Below the pieces are notes generated by a model. The model searched no databases, was not told the DNA's origin, and worked only from the letters and a program-made list of their open reading frames with translations. Source: Phanerochaete sordida (lineage: Eukaryota; Basidiomycota; Agaricomycetes; Polyporales; Phanerochaetaceae). Taken from it: DNA of 64,000 nucleotides. Every line of letters starts with the position of its first letter. Positions within the stretch are counted from its first letter, which is position 1. Below, piece by piece: positions 1-12,449 of the stretch. Position numbers and translations under genes: made by a program. The DNA lies in NCBI GenBank assembly GCA_019973155.2, contig BPQB01000072.1:62001-126000 (forward strand), written 5' to 3'.

Positions 1-604
1 ACGTCAGTGGTTACGCTGGGGCAGAGGCTCGGACCCCGTCGGCTGTGGTTTGGCTCTTGCCACCGTCGTGCCTGGAAGCTCCGGCGTGACAACCCCCTTA
101 CCGCGCGAAATTAATTGCGAAACAGCCCACAACGGGGCCTCCAGCGACGACCACGACCACCACGGCCCCGACCGCCCACGTAGACTTCCCTCGCGCCGTG
201 TCTGACGGCGAACAACGCTGGCCCGGACGCTTTGCACACGACGCTGAAACCCTCGCCTCGGAGCGCCCACCACGCACAAGCTTTTCGGAAAATCAATTCT
301 GTGGGCGATAGCATCTCTGACGAAGTCACTCGCGCACTCCCTACGCTGGCGGGTCACGGGCAAATCCAGCAGAAAGTGCAATTCTACACGATTGCTTTCT
401 GTCTCTCTACCCCCTTCTGCACTGCTCAAAATACACAGCAGTGGCAGCAATGGCCTTGCCCTCCAACTCCTTCGTATGTCCGTTTGTCCTGAATCACACC
501 CGAATTGCTGAAGCGGCAAGCAGGACCATTCCATCCGCAATTCCCCCCTCCCAACGCTGCCGACGTCCCCCCTCTCGACTTCGGGCACCCCAAGCAACGC
601 GTCT
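1..604. other. Upstream region of the RRM gene
   Basis: No gene is supported here. The stretch just before the ATG at 605 is rich in pyrimidines and CCC/TCC runs, as expected for a fungal 5' UTR and core promoter. Open frames on both strands are short and show no family motif. An extra 5' exon of the following gene cannot be excluded. Confidence 0.4.
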
Positions 605-3600
605 ATGCAGCAGCCCAAGCCCACTGCTGACGAGATCGATGCGGTCATCCAGGCTGCCACGTCCGCTTCGGCACACGCTACCTACCCCGGCATGCGCCCG
701 CCGCGCGACACGCGTACACAGCTCTTCGTCGGCAACCTGCCCTATCGCGTGCGATGGCAGGACCTGAAAGATCTTTTTCGGCGTGCGGGGACGGTCCTAC
801 GAGCGGACGTGTCGCTGGCGCCTGACAACAGGAGCAGGGGGTACGGAACGGTCCTCCTCGCCACCGCAGAAGACGCAGGCAGGGCGATAGACATGTTCAA
901 TGGGTTTGTTTGGCAGACGCGAACATTAGAAGTTCGGCACGACAAGATGGGCGTGACTCCGATCGGCGAGGACTTCCACTCTCCAGCAGTAGGACACGCG
1001 GCAGGGCTAGGGCTTGGCGGAACGATGGGCTTTGGCGGAGGGACGGCGTCTGGGACCAGCAGCGGAACGGGTACGCCTTTCCCTCAGCTTCAGACAAATC
1101 TGCCAGGGGCGCTGTCGCGCCTGCCCTCGACGACTGTGTCGTCGCCTACTCTCTTTTCGACCCCAGCAGAAGAGCTCACGACCCTCAACACAAATCTCTC
1201 CAACCACATTGGTCTCGGCAAGCTCGGGTCGCCCGCGAACCATTCCCCCCGTGGAGCGGCATCGCCCTTATCCGTTCACTCGCCTCTCCTCGCCCAGCTG
1301 TCGGGTAACCACGCTGGGGCATCACTGCTGACGGCCCAGCACTCTGGATCACCTGCAGGAGCTGGCGGAGAGCGTAGCCGAAATTTGTTTGTCGGTAACG
1401 TGCGTATTATTGTTCACAGCAACCGTCCCCTCCAGAACTGACTGTGTGCGCGACAGTTACCATTCCACATCCAATGGCAAGACTTGAAGGATTTGTTCCG
1501 ACAAGCTGGCACGATCCTGCGTGCAGATGTCGCACTCGGTCCGTTACACTTCATCGTGCTAAGCGCTTACCTAACTGACTCCGCATCGACATGTGTAGGG
1601 CCTGATGGTCGTTCGAGGGGATTCGGCACAGTGAGCTTCGCGACGGAGACGGACGCGGACCGCGCAGTCAGGATGTTTAATGGGTAAGTCTCGTGCCCTG
1701 ATCGTCATCGTTCGACCTACACGCCTAGGTCACAGTGGGACAGTGACTTTCGGTAGCCTCTTCCTCGCTCGAGATACAGTCAGTCACTTGTGTCGCCCGG
1801 TGGGTTGAACGCACATCTAACCGGAGACATCTGTGACTGACTGTATGCGCTCGAAATATGCCCGGTCTACCTTGGCGATCTTCCACCGCCCTTTGCGTCA
1901 CCGACACTCATGCTGATCATCCCCACAGATATGAATTCAATGGCCGGCAGCTCAAGGTCCACTTTGACAAGTTCGCGGCCCCATCCATGACCGCGTTTCC
2001 TACAGTGCACCCGTTCTCTGTCCCCCAATCTCCGCATCTGCAGGGCGGCTTCTCTTCAATCCATCAATCGTCACCGCTTGGCCAGCTGAACCTCGCCCAA
2101 CAGGTCTTGCTTCAGCAACACAACCAGTCAAGACAACAATACGATCGCTTCGTGCCAGGGCACACGCAGGACTCGTCTCTCAGTTCAACACCCCTCGGTC
2201 TCCAACGGTCCCTCACAGATACGCAAACCTTCCGCTTCTTCCATTCGCAAGACGAACCAAACGCCGCCTTCTCTGCGCTCAACGCTGGTCTAGAGGCTCC
2301 AGGCGCGCTAAATCGTGCGAAGTCAGACACGGTGCAGCAGTCCCTGCACCACCATACCTCTCTAGACCCGACGTCCTTGTCACGGACTCTTCCAGACTAC
2401 ACCACCGAGTCTCAAGAGGAACAGCCTTTACACATATCACTACCTCCGCATCGTCCATCTTACCCCTTCGACTTCTCTCCGAGGCTTCCCTACGACCCTT
2501 ACACCGTGGGACGGGAACAGACCAGCGATGCGGAGCGATACCAGTCGGCGTTCGACATGAGTGCGATGTCGTCTGGTGATCACATCGACGTGAACTCAAT
2601 TCTCTACGCGTCTGGAGACTATCCGGACGCCTCGGGACCACGTCCGTCTACTTCGCCGTCTCCTGCGCCCGTCTCTCAACCGCAGAAGACCCATGCGCAT
2701 TCGCAGTCCGAGTCGTTCGCTTTGATGGGCCCGTCCGCGCAGCCAAGCGCGTCACAGACGCGAACAACCTCCCCTGTCATGACGTCGCCGACTTCGACAC
2801 AGTCCAGTTCCCTGCAGACACACCCTGCTCATCCAGGTCCCATCGCGCTGCCTCCACCTCCGCCTGTCGGCGCCTTCCCAGTGCCCCCACCGCACACTTT
2901 GTCGCCGTACCACCCACCGGTTTCGCCGTACGGGCCACCAATGCACCACCCTGGCATGATGATGGGTATGATGGGCATGCCGACACCGCATGGCCTGCCA
3001 CCAATCACTCCCAGCATGCCTCCCTTCACGTTCCTTCCCCAGCCGTCGCCAGGCCCGGCGCCAAGCGATCCTACCCAGAACCCTTCGACGACAAACAACA
3101 ACGAGTCACACCCACAGGGCCCAGGATCATTCGTTGCGCATCTGCACCATGCGCACGGTGGGATGCTGTCGCCGTACACGCCGTTCTCTCCGGGTGTCGC
3201 CATGTCTCCCGGCGCATTCTGGGGCCATCCAGGGTCCGGCGCGAACCCGTACATCAACGCTGCTGTGGGGGCCCCTGTGCACTCGGGATACTTCCCGCCT
3301 GTACCGGCGCGTGGACAGCCGACGGAAGAGTACTTCCCGCTCCTGCCTCCGTCGTCGTCGGCAACGGCATCGCGTCCGAGCGGGCTCGCGAACGAGATCC
3401 AGATCGACCAGTCGAGCGCCGGCGGGAGCACCGACGACCAGGCGGCACTGCTCTCCACCGGCGTCTCGCCGAGCAGCGCCCCCGCGAGCGACGGTCACAG
3501 CACCGCGACGACGACGACCGGCACCGAGATCAGCCCGCGCCCGCCGACGCCGAGCTCGCGCGGCACGTCGTGGAACGCGGACTCTAACGGCGCGTCGCCC

Positions 3601-3807
3601 GACCTGGTGGACGATATGTGCGCGCTCGCGATCGCGCAGGGCGGCGCAGAGAAGCCGCGGCCGCAGTCGACCGGTGCGCATGATGCGCACGCGCCGTCTC
3701 GCGAGGCGAAGCAGCCCTTCGTGCGCTCCGAGTCGGACCCGCTCCAGGGTGGCGCTGCTGCGGTCGACGGCGCAGTCAATGCGCACGCGGCGCCCGTAGC
3801 TTCGTAA
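605..3807 (+). CDS. RNA-binding protein with two RRM domains (Gbp2/hnRNP M-like)
   Basis: Predicted single-stranded RNA-binding protein, probably acting in mRNA processing, export or translational control. Four exons fit in phase: 605-1399, 1457-1538, 1599-1683 and 1929-3807, giving about 946 residues. RRM1 (about residues 38-115) has RNP2 LFVGNL and RNP1 RGYGTVLL. RRM2 (about 260-335) is split over exons 1 to 4 and has RNP2 LFVGNL and RNP1 RGFGTVSF. Both contain the WQDLKDLFRxAG signature typical of the Gbp2/Hrb1 and hnRNP M/MYEF2 groups. The remaining 600 residues are low complexity, rich in Pro, Ser, His and Gln, with a proline/methionine-rich tract near 2850-3020, so mostly disordered. 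The last intron (1684-1928, about 245 bp) is long for this locus, but its phase restores the consensus MFNGYEFNGR. The RRM assignment is firm; the orthologue name is tentative. Confidence 0.85.
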
Positions 3808-4065
3808 CGAGATCCACCAAAATTGTAGAGCAACCCATTCGCGCACCGTCATCATCTTGATTTTTTTCTTGGGATACATGCATGTCAACGGGGTCCAGTT
3901 GTGACAAACATTTGCAGATCATCAGGAGTATCTACGTTTATTTGTTGTGTCTTTGTCGTACATCGTGCATCGGGCGCAGGCGGCGAGCGGGCATTCATGG
4001 CAGGCGACAGCAGGGCTCTCGTTCGGTTATACATATACTACTGTAGCAAAGGCGTGTCATGGTAA

Positions 4066-6008
4066 TCATACAGCTATATTATCAGCATTTTTCGTCGCAC
4101 CAGCGTCCATGTCGTCGGGCTCGTCGCAAAGCAGGGAGCGCGACTCGTGCGACCCGTCTAGGATAGACTCTTCGCCGGTACCTCTCCGCCGCACGAGCGA
4201 GAGGTATCGCTGTGCGTACTCTTCGCAGTCGTCGTCGAAAACATCTTTCAAGTCGACGGTCGATTCCGTCGCGCTGGACATACTACGAAAATACGTGCGT
4301 GAGTGGGAGCTGGTAGCTGGTCTGAGGGAGGATCTGACCTATCTCGGTTCAGCGCGACGTGCTCGTCCGACGGAGACATCATCGGGAGCCCTGCCGCGAG
4401 CGGGTTCCGCGAGACCCACTCAGAGGAGTCCGCTCTGGAGTGCCCGTCGCTGTCCATGTCGTCGAGGTCCAGCGGAGCACCGAGATTTCCGACGGCCTGC
4501 GAGGCGAACTGGAGGAAGGACGAGACGACGGGATTGTTGGTGCCGGTATCGTCTCCCATGAGATAGACCTCGCGCAGGTGGAGAATGAAGTGGCAGACAG
4601 TGATGCTGCGGAAGCTGTCGTCGCCGATGCGCATCAGATATGTATGTCGTACAAAGGAACGCTGTAGGACTTACGCTTGGAGGAATAGGCTCGCGTAATC
4701 GACGAGGATGGTTGTCTGACAGGTATTTCGTCAGCTACGCTCTTGAATGCATAGATTCAGGGTGTGCTTGCCTGCATGGACGCCATGACGAGATCCAAGA
4801 TGCTAAGAGCGAGAAAGACCCTAGTAGGGAGGCCTGTTAGCTTGTTCCTGGTCCAAGCCAAGTCCAAGTATGCGAAACATACAGAAAATGGAGAGTTCCT
4901 GGAAGCTGGTCAGTTCAAGGGTCGCGCGGCATTCGCAGCACTGACCGTCTCTGAGAAGCATCATCGAGATGGGCATGTGCATTCCGAAGTTCTGGGCTTC
5001 GCGGCGAATGGAGTAGGTTTTCGCCCAGGTGAGCACCAGGACAATCGTGTCAGTGGTAAGGGTCATCACGCGGCGAACAATTATGGCTACATCACGACCC
5101 AAGAGTCAGCAGGTGGTAGCGGGTAGGGCGAACCACCCTCACATCTGTCGATTTGATGTCAGCGCTGGCACACTTCAGCATTAGGCCAGAGTCCCACTTA
5201 CATCATATATGTCCTGCCAAATGTTTGGAAGCATCCTGGGAAGTATTCGATGGCGTAAGTGCCTCCAGGTCGTGTGAACGGAGAGCCGACCTGTCAAGGA
5301 GTCTAGCTGTATGGCGAGACCACATATGTTGCGGCCACGTACCACGTCCAAGACCAGCGGAGGGCTATGCAAGACAGCTATAAAGACGGCGAGCTTCAAG
5401 CTATGATCCCATATTGCGAACAGCCGTATGGCCGTGAAAGCTACGAACGTCTGAGCTCTATCATCTGATTTGAAAGCCACTTGACAGCGCACCTGCTTGG
5501 GACATGTACACCAGGAACGTCAAGACTAGGGTTGTGATGCCCTGAACTTTGCAGCTGCGGCGACCAGTCAGATACAACCATAGCCTGAAACCCAGCGCAG
5601 AGCGTTACCTCTGCAGGGTCAGTCAGAATTCAGAGAAAGCGCAGGCGGCGAAGCGCCTCACCTCATCGTCCTTGGTGAACACGGCCTGAGTTACGTCCAG
5701 CACACAGACTGCGATGTAGACGTAGCGGTTGATCACATAGATAGCCGTCATTGCTGAGGGCCTGCGCGACCATACGAATTGAGACTCTCTTCCGAGTGTC
5801 AGGAGCGTGTCATAGGCGACCCAGGCTGTAAATTGCACACATCAGCGAATGAGAAGCGAGATATGAAGGTGGAGAAACCCACTGAATGCCGTGAAAGCAG
5901 CGTAGTTGGTTGATATGCTATGATTGGAGAGTTATCCAGTGTGTACGGTCCATACATGCTTGGAGTGAACGCACTTTCGGTTGGCGAACCAGGCCAACTG
6001 TGCGACAT
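4066..6008 (-). CDS. DUF6533-family seven-helix membrane protein
   Basis: Membrane protein of unknown function from a family expanded in Agaricomycetes. Read on the minus strand, exon fragments follow the family order. An N-terminal block has YDTLLTLGRESQFVW followed by INRYVYI. A central helix has FTAIRLFAIWDHSLKL. A later helix pair ends in TWAKTYSIRREAQNF. The C-terminal FILHLREVYL is followed by a hydrophilic tail with LGAPLDLDDMD. The tail joins a last exon to the stop at 4066 through an intron whose phase fits (donor after the ALNRD codons, acceptor just before SMSSATE). About seven or eight short introns are needed. The first exon (Met at 6008) is uncertain because the joining intron would be only about 38 bp. 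It is convergent with the RRM gene. No premature stop is forced, so it is probably functional. Confidence 0.65.
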
Positions 6009-7215
6009 CGCTGGGGGAGAGTGTCTGCCAGACGTCCGGACCAAAGACCTCCTCCCAGATGAACATCCCTAGCGGAGGACGAGGGCTGGCGTTAGCTTGG
6101 CTGCAGCACGCATCATGCTTTTATGTCTTAGGCCCATGCTGCGATTTGCGAGATTGACTCTCAATCTCGGCGCACCGCCCCATCAAACGAGGCGATCGGC
6201 ATGGTTCAGCGCGCACGGGCGGCGGGTACATCGCCCGTCATCTGTTTTGAGTGCAGAGCATGCATGGCGGTCATGTACTGGCGAGCATTCCCGCGAGACG
6301 TTTTCTCATCCGCGGCCATAGCGTCCATACAGGCGTTGTGGAGGTACTGGTGTCCCGAGAGGCGATGCTGACCTCGACCCCGGGCGCTGGGCGAGCCGCA
6401 GCCGATCCAGGGGTGGGAGATTGTGCGATCACGCTGGCACCTTGTCTCCGTTTTGAAGTCTGTCAGAGCTGACTAGGCTCGAGTCTATCCCTGCTCTTTG
6501 TTCTCTTCCTGCGTGTGCAGCTAAACACAGATTTACGTGAGTTCTGTGACCTTTTGCCTTGGTCGATATGCACCGCTTACCGGAGCGAGAGCTCCGCATC
6601 CGACTCGGACGCCAAGAATCAAGATCGTCTAGCCATTGAACTTTTGGTCCCGTCGAGTCCACGAACGCACGGATCGCTTGCCAGCGGAACAGTCCCTGAG
6701 CCCGTATCCCGAGGCCCACAGCCACACCACCAAAGCGGTGTCTTGTCATCGACAAGAACTGCCAGCCACGGTGCCTGTGACGAGCCCCATCAGGAACGCC
6801 CTACGACCGCGCCCGTGGCGTGGCGCCGGCTGCATGCACGTACAGGTTCCGCCGCGACCCACCAGTTCATCTGTGTGAGCGCGTCGTCGGATGAAACAGT
6901 AGGTAGTAACGTTACGTACGGCAGCGCATCTATTTCTGCGGACCTAGTCTTCCGCCGAAGGACCGTGTCGGCCTCCTGCGGCGCAGAGTACAAGAGTTTG
7001 CAGCGACCCTGTAGGAAGGCTGTCAGCGTCCGCCGCGCTGCAAATACAACAGGGCTGGTCAAACCTCGCCGCCGCACTTTGAAATTAATGGCGACGGTGC
7101 CTAGCTGATAGTTCGCTGGTGAAGGAGTCAGTACGCGAGAGTCGCGTATCTCTGCATGCACGTACCTTTGTGACACCGATGGCCACCATCCTGGTGGGCG
7201 GCCTCTACATGTCTA
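6009..7215. other. Gene-poor spacer of about 1.2 kb
   Basis: Several open frames of 70-200 codons occur on both strands but none has a recognisable motif, a consistent splice pattern or low-complexity bias like a real exon. I see no supported gene, RNA or repeat here. Confidence 0.4.
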
Positions 7216-7449
7216 TCAATCATAGCCTGGAAGATGTGAAGTCAGATAGCGAACATCGCGCGAAGACTCTGCGAAGATCAGCTCGGGCGTATCTCCTGCG
7301 CAAGCGACAGATCCGAGTGTCAACAGCGTATAATTGCGAGTAATGTACACAAATGCGTCGATTGGGTCCAAGAGAAAGCACAACAAGGAAAGAACACCGA
7401 TGATTAGTATCGTACATACACTTCTGCGCCGTCGAGGCGCTGCGTACAA
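7216..7449 (-). pseudogene. Possible DUF6533 fragment
   Basis: A minus-strand open stretch encodes one hydrophobic helix (ILIIGVLSLLCFLL) followed by VYITRNYTLLTLGSVACAG. This resembles the central helix-loop of DUF6533 proteins, where a cysteine-glycine loop follows the fourth helix. No other family block is found on either side: the WD40 gene ends 100 bp upstream and the downstream sequence has no matching exon. If real, it is a remnant related to the gene at 4.1-6.0 kb. The similarity is weak and could be chance. Confidence 0.2.
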
Positions 7450-7551
7450 CCTATTATAGAGTTAGATAGTCGCAAAATGCTCTAGGGTCTGGTCCGTCGT
7501 AGGGCTTGGCGTGTCGTGCTCGTCCGGGGCCCTCAGGGCAGGACCCGGGGT

Positions 7552-10500
7552 TCATGGCGGGTTCGTCAGGCGGAAGACCACCCGTTGCTCTCGTGAAATC
7601 GTGCTGCCAGATATCGAGTGAGGCGAGAGGAGTCCATCTTGTGGTTCGTTCGCTTGTGAGGGGCTGTCCGCGCGGAAGTCGCTCTCGAAGATGTTAGGCG
7701 AGGATGTCCGTGGAGTAGGCGTCGGATGTGTGCTGCCGCGGCTGGGGGCGTCGTCAAGCAGGCGCAGGGCCTCGCGTCCATCTGCTAGTGTCGTCCAGAG
7801 GTGTACGCCGCCGTCGTGTGTACCGGTCGCGAACATGAAGGGATCTGCCGAGGGGTTCCAAGCGATGCAGGTCAGGTCGCCGCCGCCGAGTACTTGTGGT
7901 CGTATATGGTGCAGCAAGGTACCAGACTCGCGGTCCCAGATGTGAATGTCACCCGCTTTTCGTGGAAAGTCGTCGTCAGAATGCTCATTCCATGAACGTC
8001 ACGCCAGACCTACCTTTGCCAGCGCATAGTACAAGTTCATCGTTCTTGCCACCGAAGTAGCTCGGACCGGCGAAGTCGACGGTGACCTTGGGCATGTATG
8101 TGTGCCGAAGTTGCAGACGGGCGGTATCCTTGTAATACTCGAGCTTCCATAACTGTGGCGGTGCCTAGATAACGACCATGAGTGTGTGAAGATACCAAGA
8201 AGCACTGAGCGCGTACCTTGTTCTCGTAACTGACTAGTGCCACGTCACCGACGCGCGCCATAGTGATGTCACGAACTTCATGGAGGACAGGGACACGGCT
8301 ATCACGGAATAGTGAGCCTTCCACAAAGCGCGCATGAGGAATCGAGGACTGACTTCTCTATCTCGTTTCTATCGAGGTTGTACACTGCCGACTATGAGCC
8401 AAGGAAACCGAAGCAATCTACGAGGGCACCCACCGATGATCTGCTTCTCTGCGCGGCTCTTCTTGGGCTGTAGGCCGTCGGAGGAAGCGGTCAATGTCCC
8501 TACGCAGAGCATTCGTTGACTGTTCATGGTGACCGCCACGTCGTGTAGAATCATGCGGTCTAGGACGTATTGACCTAGAATCTGCAATCATCGTCAGCAT
8601 CCGCGGATAATCGTTGAATACAGCGATCTCAGCGCACTTTCCCGTTCGTATCCTGGCGGCATTCATGTCAGCGAGGCGGACTAGAAAGCCAGCATCGACA
8701 CGTACCAGTTTCGTGACATAGGCGCCCTCGACCGAAAGGAAGGCATCCCCAGATGGCATCCAAGCGATTGACTGTACATTGTGCGCCCGGTCGATCGTCC
8801 TCTTGCATACGCCGTCCTGCGATGAACAATGTTAGCGCCAAAAAATCGATCGCGGCGGACGTAGGCGCACCTCAGTCCAGACCTTGACGCCACGGCCCAT
8901 CTTCGTGAGCAGCTGGTGGCCGTTGGGCGACCACGCGACTTGGCCGACGAAGCCCTGCGGGTGTGCAAGCGTACGATGTGCGGTGATGGGCTCCGGCGCC
9001 GCGAGGTCTTCGCCGATCTTGAAAATGACGCTCGTGCGGTCCCAGCTCGAGGTGGCGAGGTAGCGGCCATTGGGGGAGAACTGGAGGTGGCGCACGAGGG
9101 CCTGATGTGGGCTGAGGTCGAGCCACGCCTCCATCTGCTTGAGCTGCGGGATGAGTGCCGCTACGCGCGAGCGCCGGACCATGCTCGGCGGCTCGGTGGG
9201 CCTGCCCTTCCCGTGGTCTGCGGACATAGTGCGTTTCCGGTTGTTGGAGAGCATGGCGGTCGGCGTCGACGCGTTGCGCATCATCATCACCGAGCGCACG
9301 ATGTTCGTGAAGCGCGTCCGTGCGGGGCTTGTCGTCGTGGGGGTGCTCAGCGGTGTCGCACCGTTGTCGTTCACCACCGTCGGGTCGTCATGGCCGTCCA
9401 CCGTTGAGGGCGCGCGTTCCGAGATGGGGCTGAGCGCGGTGGCCGTCGCGTCGGAGGGTCGGTGTGACCGGGGAGACATGGGCTCCGGGCTGAAGGAGTG
9501 GGGTGAGATGGGAGACTTGCCCTCGTTATCGTCTGCGCTCTCCAGGTCGTCGCCGCGATGTCTGATGCGGGCCACCCATCCGAAGACGGCATTCGTGAAG
9601 GCACTGACGTAGTCTGTGAAATCGTGATACCGCCTCCGAGTCCAAAAGGAGATCTTGCGCGCTGCGTTCCGAGGTTCGTTGAGAACCCAGCCAACGCCTG
9701 GCATCCTGTGCATCTGAACCTTGGTCTCCGACAGAACGTCTGCGAGCCACTTTTCGCCCTTGTGCTTCGTGAAGATGATCCGCTCCGACGCGAACCAGCA
9801 GGACACAGCTGCAAGACCGAAGCAACTGCACGCTGAGAAGACGGTCGTGACTGTCGATGTGATGCGATGCTGTCCAGACGAATAGGCAAACAAGACTAGG
9901 CCCATGGAAAAACAGGCGACGGAGAGTACCAGGAAGACGAGCGGAGACCTCTTGATCCAGATGAGCACCCACCACGGTACGCGGTGACCTGGCGAGCGGT
10001 ACATCGCCTGCTTCCACGTGAGACCAAGAAGGCTGTTGACCGCAGCGCCGATACTGAAGACGAGCGAGGTGAACCAGAAGCCGTTTACGCTGTTCTGCAG
10101 AGGACCATCGACCTGGTCGAATGAGAACTGCATGGTCGTCGCGGTGACAGCACTGAAGAACGTCGCCACAGTAGACAAGTTCAGCAGGTTCGCGGCGGCG
10201 TGCTTCTGGGCGAAGCGAATAGTTGGGACACCTGTAGAGCGATAGCTAGGTTACCAAATGACGAAAGCGGGTGGATATATGCGAGGTATACGGACCGATC
10301 TCGATGAATATTTGCAGCGAGGAGGTAATGCTGTCCAGATGCTCTCCCATCTCCGACGTGAGGTCATGCAGATATCTTTGCACAGCGGGGTACTTGAACT
10401 GGCCCTCATAGGCTTTGAGGCACGAAGCCCAGTACTATCAAAATGTCAGCATGCGAGCGAACAGTTAGGCCGTTCGGAACGCACCTTCAAATCGCCTTCT

Positions 10501-11452
10501 AATGAAGTGATCGACGTGTTCACGCCCTCATCTGTGAACTCCGGGAATTCGTTCAAGCAATCCAGGAAGATGATGACGTCCTCCGCCAGTCCTTGCAGCT
10601 GGTCCGGGAAGTCCTCGGCATCGAGATCGTCAAGAATAGCCGGACGGGCAATGTGCACGCTCTTCGCCTTCCGGCGAGGACGGACGCTCGGATTCATGAC
10701 GCCTTCGCGCGGCTGCCGGTGGACCTTCCTCGGGAACAGGTCCGCAGCGTTCTCGCGAAACAGAAAGAGGATCTGGGCGAGCCGCTCTCTCAGGTGGAAC
10801 GAGGACGAGAGGATGCCGACCGAGCTGCCCAGCTGCCGGGCTGCGTTCGCGAAGTTCCGCAGCTATCGTGGATGCATTAGGATTACGTCAGATAGCAGGT
10901 TACAGTCGAAGGGCCGTACCTCTTTATCGAGATTGATGATACGTCTAGCGTCAAATGAAAGTTGAGCGGAAGAGGGTCATATGAACAGCGAACCGGCGTG
11001 CCGTACCTCTCGAATTTGCTGAACGACTCCGCGCCGACCTTCTGAAGGTGTTCATCCACAGTCGCTGAAACGCCACGCATAAGCTATGCTTCGAAGAAAC
11101 GAGAAGAGCGACACATACGGACGTCTCTGTCATCTTCAAAGCTCGGCTTCTGATTGCTGTCTAATGTTTCGTAGTAACCAGTCAGTATAGACAGTGATTC
11201 GGCGATGAAAAGCCACGTACTTGCAAGCTCCAAGTCACCCTCCCTGCTCAGCTCTTGTAACGCGTCCAGCAGGCTCAGAAGCGTCTGCTTGCGCTTGTTG
11301 CTCTTCACGCCATCCTTCGGGGTTGCTGCTCCTGGGGGAGCGCCGGGAAGGCTTGACAAGTCGAATCCTGAAGTGACTGCGTCTGCTATACCAGGGCCGA
11401 ACATGAGTGAGACAGGTCGGCTCGCTGAGCGACGCGACATACCGCGAGGCAT
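7552..11452 (-). CDS. Membrane protein with N-terminal helical region and WDR26/Gid7-like WD40 domain
   Basis: Large multi-exon protein of roughly 1,000 residues. The N-terminal third is helical and basic, with KSNKRKQTLLSLLDALQEL near the start and an acidic DDLDAEDFPDQL stretch. Four hydrophobic segments follow at about 9780-10180 (LSTVATFF, FWFTSLVFSIGAAVNSLLGL, PLVFLVLSVACFSMGLVLFA and VFSACSCFGLAAVSCWF). A Ser/Pro/Thr-rich linker (about 9180-9560) leads to a C-terminal WD40 propeller. Its repeats include FSPNGRYLATSSWDRTSVIF, VAWSPNGHQLLTKMGRGVKV, FGGKNDELVLCAGKAGDIHI and IAWNPSADPFMFATGTHDGG. The FGG...VLCAGKAGDIHIW block resembles WDR26/Gid7. Introns with consistent phase occur at 11161-11220 and further 3'. 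A TATATATA run at 11461-11468 lies only about 10 bp before the first ATG, so translation may start at the next in-frame Met near 11404. Function unknown; a role as membrane-anchored ubiquitin-ligase adaptor is only a guess. Confidence 0.7.
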
Positions 11453-11460
11453 GCAGCTTA

Positions 11461-11468
11461 TATATATA
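11461..11468 (-). promoter_or_regulatory. TATA-like run before the WD40 gene
   Basis: Alternating TATATATA directly upstream of the minus-strand WD40 gene. Its closeness to the first ATG (about 10 bp) and its distance of about 60 bp from the second in-frame Met (11404) suggest the second Met may be the real start if this is the TATA box. Confidence 0.35.
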
Positions 11469-11470
11469 AT

Positions 11471-12449
11471 ACACGGCTTGATGGATTATCCCGCCTAATG
11501 AACTACAACGTAAGCCGGAGTACGTGTAGGCCTTGGTGTTCGCGTCGACTTTGTTATGCGTAAGAGAGCGTGAGGGTCGTCGAAGGAGAGTCGTCGGTTA
11601 CGGGGAGGAGCGCGGTGGGTGGCGAGGGGAGCCTGGCGGAGGGGGCCGTCGTGGAAGGTAAGGGCAGACACCCTCCGAGAGCGTCTACTCCAGCGCTCTA
11701 GAACACATGTCGGCCTTAGTCCTGATGGAGACGTCAGAATCTCCGGCTTTGCGGGGAGGCGTGATGCGTCCTGCTGATTGGCCCTGGCGAACATGCTCGA
11801 CGTCGGGGACCCAGATGTAAATACGGTGGTTATATGCGGTCTGTATGCGTCGTGGCGTCCTGCGCTTGACCTAGGCGGAGCAGGGGCTGCAGGGATTGTG
11901 GCCAGAGCTCAGGACGGTTCAGGCATCGGGGAGGACAAGGGCACGCCCTTTGTTGTCGGTGTAGCGGCGGCGGACTGTGCATGCCGCGCGATAGTCCACT
12001 TCAGTTCCATGCCGTAAAGCTCGCCATTTGCTTTGATCTGCGTACCTCGGATGACGGCGCGAACTCTGCTCCTGAACAGCAGCATGCATCGGCTGCTCAC
12101 ACGCTCAGCTTCGGCACGCGCGAGACAACACGGTGTATTTCCGCGCCGTGGATGGGAATATATCATGTTTGAACGTGCTTGCGAAAGCCGATCAGGGAGT
12201 ATGTTCTCTGGCCGCGGTCGACACTGGTGGCAGTGGAAGGCGAACGAAGAGATGCGTCGCACGTCGTTCGTCTACCTGCCAGGCTGTTAATTACCGGACT
12301 GACGTGCCAGTAAAGTGTGGGAAACGGCGAATGTTACTGAGTCGTTAACACGCTACTTATCCATTTATTTACCCACGCTTAGCCTCCGTACAACCGCTTG
12401 TTCCTTCCCGCCGCCACGTATAGTTGCATGCATCCTGCGGCAACATACA
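11471..12449. other. Divergent intergenic region between WD40 and RUD3 genes
   Basis: About 1 kb between two divergently transcribed genes, presumably holding both promoters. Open frames present on each strand are arginine- or alanine-biased and lack motifs or splice support. The last 100 bp before 12450 are C/T-rich, like a 5' UTR. Confidence 0.4.

Noticed and set aside
3127..3888. Minus-strand open frame antisense to the RRM gene
   Set aside because: Arginine-rich antisense shadow of the Ser/Pro-rich coding exon; no start context or motif.
6515..7108. Plus-strand open frame of 197 codons
   Set aside because: No domain, biased composition and no splice or promoter support; likely chance.
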